From Bacillota bacterium (lineage in GTDB: Bacteria; Bacillota; Clostridia; Lachnospirales; Lachnospiraceae): a stretch of 9,557 nt of DNA. Shown here in pieces: positions 5,766-9,557 of the stretch; within the stretch, counting starts at the first letter, position 1, and every line of letters begins with the position of its first letter. Below the pieces are notes generated by a model that was given only the letters and a program-made list of their open reading frames with translations, was not told where the DNA came from and searched no databases. The stretch spans positions 1 through 9,557 of the forward strand of contig JAEZJW010000005.1 in the NCBI GenBank assembly GCA_023415595.1, written 5' to 3'. The translations under genes were made by a program, and so were the position numbers.

Positions 5766-8700
5766 TTACATCGGAGTAAATAATTCCTCCAGCTCCTCTC
5801 TCGACAGAGTATTGATAAATACCTCCTTCGAGCTGATAATGGAATCCGAAAGCTCCTTCTTCTTTCTCTGAAGCTTAAAGATCTTCTCCTCAATCGTTCC
5901 CTTAGTAATCAGCTTCATGACATGAACCTTATTCTGCTGTCCGATCCGGTAGACGCGGTCTGTAGCCTGTTCCTCCACTGCGGGATTCCACCAGGGATCA
6001 TAATGGATCACGGTATCGGCTCCGGTCAGGTTAAGTCCGGTTCCACCAGCTTTTAAGGAGATCAGGAATACCTTCCCTTCTCCGGCATTGAACCTTTTCA
6101 CAAAGTCGTTTCGGTCCTCGGTCGGAGTGCTTCCCTCCAGATAGAAATAAGGAATATTCATATCCTTCAGTTCACTTTCGATCAGCCTTAGCATCGAGGT
6201 GAATTGGGAGAATACCAGAACCCGGTGCTCATTTGCGATCGCATCCGGAATGACCTCCATCAGAAGCTCCAGCTTGCCGCTGCCCCCCTGATAATTCTCT
6301 AAGAAGGTGGACGGATGGCAGCAGATCTGTCTGAGTCTGGTGAGTGCCGCTAATATCTTGATACTGCTCCGTTCTATGCCATTCTCTTCGATCTCGGAAT
6401 TGATCTCGCCACGGATATTCTCCAGATAGGACAGATAGATCTTCTTCTGTTCCTCTGACAGCTCCGTCAGCATCTTCGTCTCATATTTATCCGGCAGCTC
6501 GGTCAGAACATCCTTCTTCATACGCCTTAAGATAAACGGTGTAATACGTTGGTGGAGATCTGTCAGAGCCTCTGCATCCTCCTTCAGGATAGGCTTCTCA
6601 TAGAACTCTACGAATTTGGAATGACTGTTCAGATACCCCGGCATGATGAAATCAAAGATGGACCAAAGCTCGGAGAGGCTGTTCTCGATCGGTGTTCCGG
6701 TCAGGGCAAACCGGTGGTCTGCCAACAGACGTTTAACCGATTTCGCATTCAACGAGGAATCATTCTTGATATACTGCGCTTCATCGATAAATACCGTATT
6801 AAAATAAATCTTCTCGTATAAGGCGATATCCCGTCGGATTAATGGGTAGGAGGTAATCAGGACATCATATTCCTTATGCTTCCCGATGGTTTCCTGCCGT
6901 TCCTGTGGTGATCCGCTGACTACCGAAGCCTTGATGAACGGAGCAAAATTCTCGATTTCATCCAGCCAGTTATAGATCAGGGAGGTTGGGCAAACGATCA
7001 AGAAGGGCGCATGCTTAGGATTTCCGATGACTCCGGAAGCGATAAACACAATGGACTGCAGGGTTTTTCCGAGTCCCATATCATCGGCAAGAATTCCACC
7101 GAGATCATGATCGGATAACGTCTTCAGCCATTTATACCCCGTCACCTGATAAGGCCGTAATGTTGCAAGAATTCCCTCCGGAAGCTGATAGTCAGTCTGA
7201 ACAGGATTCAATATCTTCTCAGTCAGTGCCATGAAGTTATGATCCCGCTCCAGCTCGAACTGCCGGTCCATAAATGCCTTATCCAGATAGACCGCATTCT
7301 GTTTTTCCAGCAGCAGCGTGTCTTCATTGAAATTCTTGCTGTTTAGGTTAAGGGAATTTAATATTTTCGTCAGCTCTGCCAGACTCTTATCCTCGAGGTT
7401 AACAAAGCTGCCATTCTTCAACCGGTAGTATTTCTTCTTCACCTGATAGGAATGCAGGAGTTCCTTCAGCTCCTCCTTCGGGATATCCTCAAAATCAAGG
7501 TCGAGCTCCAGCATATTAAGTCCTGCATTCACTTTCACCCCGGCCTTAAAGCTTCCGGCACTTCTGATCCCCAGCTTTTTAAAATCCTCCGAGTAGTATA
7601 ACCCTGCCTTGCTTTCCAGCTCCATTACACTTCCGGACAGGAAATCATATACCTTATCCTCATCCTTTAAGAGATAGTAATTCTTATAAGGGAGGAAGCC
7701 CAGCTGAAGCAGATCATTAATGATCTCATCCTCCTTCTCCCTCTGCCTGACGATAATATAGGAACCGGAGGAGGCATTCTCAAAGGAATTGAATTCATAG
7801 TCCCCATAACGGTATTTGAGCTCCGCCTTAATCCCGTGCTTATGCTTGTCAATATATAGCTTCGCCTCCATGTCGCAGGTAATATAGCGGCTTTTTAACT
7901 CCTCTGGAATATCGAGGACCATTGTCTCACTGATTCTCGGCAGGACATGCTCCAGGAAGCTATTCTTACTTTCTCCCATAAATATCAGACGCTCCTTATC
8001 CTTACCTAGACTATTATAGAAGGGCTTGAAGTTCCGAATAAATTTCTTATCGGCCTGGTAGATGGCACCATCATAGAACAGGAGCTCACCGGTCTCCGTA
8101 ATCGGAAGGACCGCTTCCTTCCCCTGGTAATCCACCGTGACGGAGTCCTCATCCATGGATAATTGATAGGATACCTTGGGATTCTCTTTACGGAAGACGA
8201 CATCACTGTAAAGCTTTCCGTACAGCTCCAGAGTAAAGCTGTTGCCGTTTAATAGCTCCAGAAGCTTAAGCAGCATATTTTTCGTAATAATGATCTGTGA
8301 CTTAGAAAAGATCTTGGAAAAATGGGTACTGTCTATGACCTCCTGGATCTCGTAGATCTCCAGAAGATAGTCCAGGAGTGCCTTAGAATTTTGTTCAAAG
8401 GTACTCTCTCCGCTGACATATTTAAATTCCTTCCCCAGAGCAAAGCTTTCGTGGTGGTAGATATCCGCCAGGAACTTCTTAATGGTCTGAACCTTATATT
8501 TACGACTGCCTCCCCCCTTCAGGGAAACATATGCCCTTCCGCTTTCCCCTTTCAGGATGGAGGGTATGCTGATGGTCGCTTCTAACTGAAAGGTTTCCCC
8601 AACCAGGACCGAATCCTCCTGGGATACGAAGTAATCCAGGATCTGTATGATCTTTCTCTCCTCTGGGGACTTCGTCTCCGTCAGCATGCTGCGTTCCTGA

Positions 8701-8981
8701 TATTTCAGAATGAATAAAAGAGCGGCTACGACATGCTTACAAGCACCCTGATCCTTCAGCCTGGACGGACAATTGCAGTTATAGTCGAAGGAACCATCCT
8801 CCTGCTCTTCCACTACAACTGAATAATTGTAATTACCCTTGACGATCAGCCGGTACTGCTTCGTGGCATTGGAGTATGTCGCATTGGTAATCCGGTTATC
8901 CTTATAATATTGCAGACCTCTGGCATAGGTTGTATCATTCGAAGCCAAATTCCTGATTCCCGTCCTTGAAATCTGTATCAT
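5766..8981 (-). CDS. SWIM zinc finger SNF2-family DNA-dependent ATPase
   Basis: This 1071-residue protein has the layout of Firmicute SNF2 proteins. An N-terminal SWIM zinc finger (Cys69, Cys71, Cys81, His83) is followed by a long region (about 110-590) matching the bacterial SNF2-associated part in position. Then come the two RecA-like motor lobes: LRPYQVTGYKWL (608-619), Walker A DDMGLGKT (633-640), the DEAQ box (733-736), LTGTPIEN (760-767), VLVFSQF (921-927), SLKAGGTGLN (975-984) and QATDRVYRIGQ (1005-1015). All motor motifs are intact, so it should be an ATP-driven double-stranded DNA translocase; its cellular role is unknown. An ATG at 8999 would add six residues, but it sits only about eight bases after the likely transcription start. 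The ATG at 8981 has AAAGG nine bases upstream and is preferred. The gene is alone on its strand here, convergent with bioY and divergent from pyrB, with no nuclease or methylase partner. Confidence 0.93.
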   Translation of the reverse strand: MIQISRTGIRNLASNDTTYARGLQYYKDNRITNATYSNATKQYRLIVKGNYNYSVVVEEQEDGSFDYNCNCPSRLKDQGACKHVVAALLFILKYQERSMLTETKSPEERKIIQILDYFVSQEDSVLVGETFQLEATISIPSILKGESGRAYVSLKGGGSRKYKVQTIKKFLADIYHHESFALGKEFKYVSGESTFEQNSKALLDYLLEIYEIQEVIDSTHFSKIFSKSQIIITKNMLLKLLELLNGNSFTLELYGKLYSDVVFRKENPKVSYQLSMDEDSVTVDYQGKEAVLPITETGELLFYDGAIYQADKKFIRNFKPFYNSLGKDKERLIFMGESKNSFLEHVLPRISETMVLDIPEELKSRYITCDMEAKLYIDKHKHGIKAELKYRYGDYEFNSFENASSGSYIIVRQREKEDEIINDLLQLGFLPYKNYYLLKDEDKVYDFLSGSVMELESKAGLYYSEDFKKLGIRSAGSFKAGVKVNAGLNMLELDLDFEDIPKEELKELLHSYQVKKKYYRLKNGSFVNLEDKSLAELTKILNSLNLNSKNFNEDTLLLEKQNAVYLDKAFMDRQFELERDHNFMALTEKILNPVQTDYQLPEGILATLRPYQVTGYKWLKTLSDHDLGGILADDMGLGKTLQSIVFIASGVIGNPKHAPFLIVCPTSLIYNWLDEIENFAPFIKASVVSGSPQERQETIGKHKEYDVLITSYPLIRRDIALYEKIYFNTVFIDEAQYIKNDSSLNAKSVKRLLADHRFALTGTPIENSLSELWSIFDFIMPGYLNSHSKFVEFYEKPILKEDAEALTDLHQRITPFILRRMKKDVLTELPDKYETKMLTELSEEQKKIYLSYLENIRGEINSEIEENGIERSSIKILAALTRLRQICCHPSTFLENYQGGSGKLELLMEVIPDAIANEHRVLVFSQFTSMLRLIESELKDMNIPYFYLEGSTPTEDRNDFVKRFNAGEGKVFLISLKAGGTGLNLTGADTVIHYDPWWNPAVEEQATDRVYRIGQQNKVHVMKLITKGTIEEKIFKLQRKKKELSDSIISSKEVFINTLSREELEELFTPM

Positions 8982-9013
8982 AAGCGCACACCTTTCCATA
9001 ATTGTATCCTACT

Positions 9014-9022
9014 ATTATACCA
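9014..9022 (-). promoter_or_regulatory. Extended -10 promoter of the SNF2 gene
   Basis: On the minus strand TGG is followed by a perfect TATAAT (9019 down to 9014), an extended -10 element. The -35 region near 9037-9043 is weak (about three of six matches), as is common with extended -10 promoters. The start is expected near 9007, giving about 26 bases of leader before the preferred ATG at 8981. That makes translation from the ATG at 8999 unlikely. Confidence 0.65.
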
Positions 9023-9150
9023 CAATCCGAGAAAAAGTGTATGGTAATTTGAATCACTTCTCATTTTTTATTCATTTTGACTTATTTTTTATACAGCCTG
9101 AAGCAGGGATAGGTTAAGTCGTATCACTAACAGCATTCCTCTGTCAAAGG

Positions 9151-9178
9151 TTGTCTATTTATAATTTATGAATATACT
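9151..9178 (+). promoter_or_regulatory. Possible upstream pyrB promoter
   Basis: TTGTCT (9151-9156), a 16-base spacer and TATACT (9173-9178) match sigma-A consensus well at the -10 and at four of six -35 positions. The start would be near 9185, about 120 bases before pyrB. Confidence 0.45.
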
Positions 9179-9197
9179 ATATATTAAAAAATAATAT

Positions 9198-9226
9198 TTG
9201 TATTTTGTCCCAGAATAGATTAGAAT
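9198..9226 (+). promoter_or_regulatory. Possible proximal pyrB promoter
   Basis: TTGTAT (9198-9203), a 17-base spacer and TAGAAT (9221-9226, five of six matches) form a second candidate. The start would be near 9233, leaving about 70 bases of leader. It could be used in tandem with the upstream candidate, or only one may be real. Confidence 0.4.
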
Positions 9227-9241
9227 AACTAGTTAGGATAT

Positions 9242-9263
9242 GGACCCGTAAGATCAGAGGTCC
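9242..9263 (+). other. Short hairpin in the pyrB leader
   Basis: GGACC (9242-9246) and GGTCC (9259-9263) pair around a 12-base loop, with one outer G-U pair possible. The loop side contains AGATCAGAGG, which faintly recalls the purine-rich part of PyrR binding loops. No terminator hairpin or T-run follows, so classic PyrR attenuation is not supported. Confidence 0.25.
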
Positions 9264-9303
9264 GGTTCTTAAGTAGCGATCCAAATCACATATGGAGGTG
9301 TTT

Positions 9304-9557
9304 ATGAGACATATCATCAGTCCGACTGACCTTACAGTATCTGAGCTGAGCGAGCTTCTGTCGCTGGCAGAGGAGATCATCAAAAGCCCGAAGAAATACG
9401 CTGATGTGTGCCATGGTAAGAAGCTGGCCACTCTATTCTACGAACCGAGCACCAGAACAAGACTTAGTTTCGAGGCTGCCATGTTAAATCTTGGCGGCAG
9501 TATCCTTGGTTTCTCTTCCGCCGATTCCAGTTCGGCAGCCAAAGGTGAAAGTGTTGC
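9304..9557 (+). CDS. pyrB: Aspartate carbamoyltransferase catalytic subunit, 5' part (cut by window end)
   Basis: PyrB joins carbamoyl phosphate and aspartate in the committed step of pyrimidine synthesis. The 84 complete codons give MRHIISPTDLTVSELSELL, then LATLFYEPSTRTRLSFEAA (about 41-59), which carries the carbamoyl-phosphate-binding STRTR (49-53) of carbamoyltransferases. SSSAAKGESV (75-84) follows, with the serine and lysine (Lys80) that reach into the neighbouring subunit's active site in the catalytic trimer. The KGES form and the N-terminal pattern point to the aspartate enzyme rather than ornithine carbamoyltransferase. GGAGGTG (9294-9300) lies just before the ATG and fixes the start. 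About three quarters of the gene is outside the window; a pyrI regulatory-subunit gene often follows in clostridia but cannot be seen. Confidence 0.93.
   Translation, partial: MRHIISPTDLTVSELSELLSLAEEIIKSPKKYADVCHGKKLATLFYEPSTRTRLSFEAAMLNLGGSILGFSSADSSSAAKGESV

Larger units (their letters stand above)
9000..9303. other. AT-rich divergent intergenic region between the SNF2 gene and pyrB
   Basis: About 300 bases without a gene, very AT-rich especially at 9055-9090 and 9150-9230. It holds the extended -10 promoter reading left into the SNF2 gene and two possible promoters reading right into pyrB. A short hairpin and the ribosome binding site of pyrB lie at its right end. I see no tRNA, riboswitch or mobile-element remnant in it. 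Confidence 0.6.

Noticed and set aside
5766..8981. Part of a DISARM or other SNF2-based defence system
   Set aside because: No methylase, DUF1998, phospholipase D or nuclease gene is adjacent, and the flanks are housekeeping genes.
9233..9303. PyrR attenuator ahead of pyrB
   Set aside because: The leader has only one weak five-base-pair hairpin and no terminator or antiterminator pair; the likeness to a PyrR loop is slight.
9177..9431. 84-codon minus-strand frame over the pyrB start
   Set aside because: It covers the pyrB promoter region and the conserved STRTR block of pyrB, and its predicted product shows no recognisable features.

Overview
The window looks like a chromosomal stretch from a low- to mid-GC anaerobic Firmicute, most likely a Lachnospiraceae-type clostridium. 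This rests on sigma-A-like promoters, strong AGGAGG-type ribosome binding sites, and the protein types: a clostridial-style TyrS, a bifunctional BirA beside a BioY, and a SWIM-SNF2 protein. The taxonomic call is from memory of these families and was not searched.

Layout from left to right: (1) 136-1197 (+), a multi-pass acyltransferase-3 family protein. (2) 1277-2506 (+), tyrS, with its own near-consensus promoter directly after the acyltransferase stop. (3) 2670-3671 (+), an unrecognised membrane protein with an N-terminal four-cysteine zinc ribbon and an acidic linker, closed by a strong intrinsic terminator. (4) 3845-5658 (+), a biotin locus: birA (biotin-protein ligase and repressor) behind a strong promoter that carries a BirA-type operator, then bioY (biotin uptake component). 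(5) 5672-5715, a perfect long hairpin between two convergent genes. (6) 5766-8981 (-), a large SNF2-family ATPase with a SWIM zinc finger. (7) 9000-9303, an AT-rich divergent promoter region. (8) 9304 to the window end (+), the 5' part of pyrB (aspartate carbamoyltransferase).

Most genes are independent housekeeping or metabolic units. The one clear functional pairing is birA-bioY. BioY would bring in biotin, and BirA would attach it to carboxylases and, with biotinyl-AMP bound, should shut its own promoter because one operator arm covers the -35 box. No biotin-synthesis genes and no EcfA/EcfT genes are visible. The non-coding DNA around this pair holds the most unusual structure: an operator overlapping the promoter, a near-perfect dyad over the birA ribosome binding site and start codon, a possible terminator built on the birA stop codon, and a hairpin over the only good Shine-Dalgarno sequence ahead of bioY.

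I see no CRISPR array, transposon, tRNA, rRNA, prophage or defence cluster. I do not see a convincing new multi-gene system. The best leads are the biotin-locus regulation, the altered HIGH motif of TyrS and the zinc-ribbon membrane protein.
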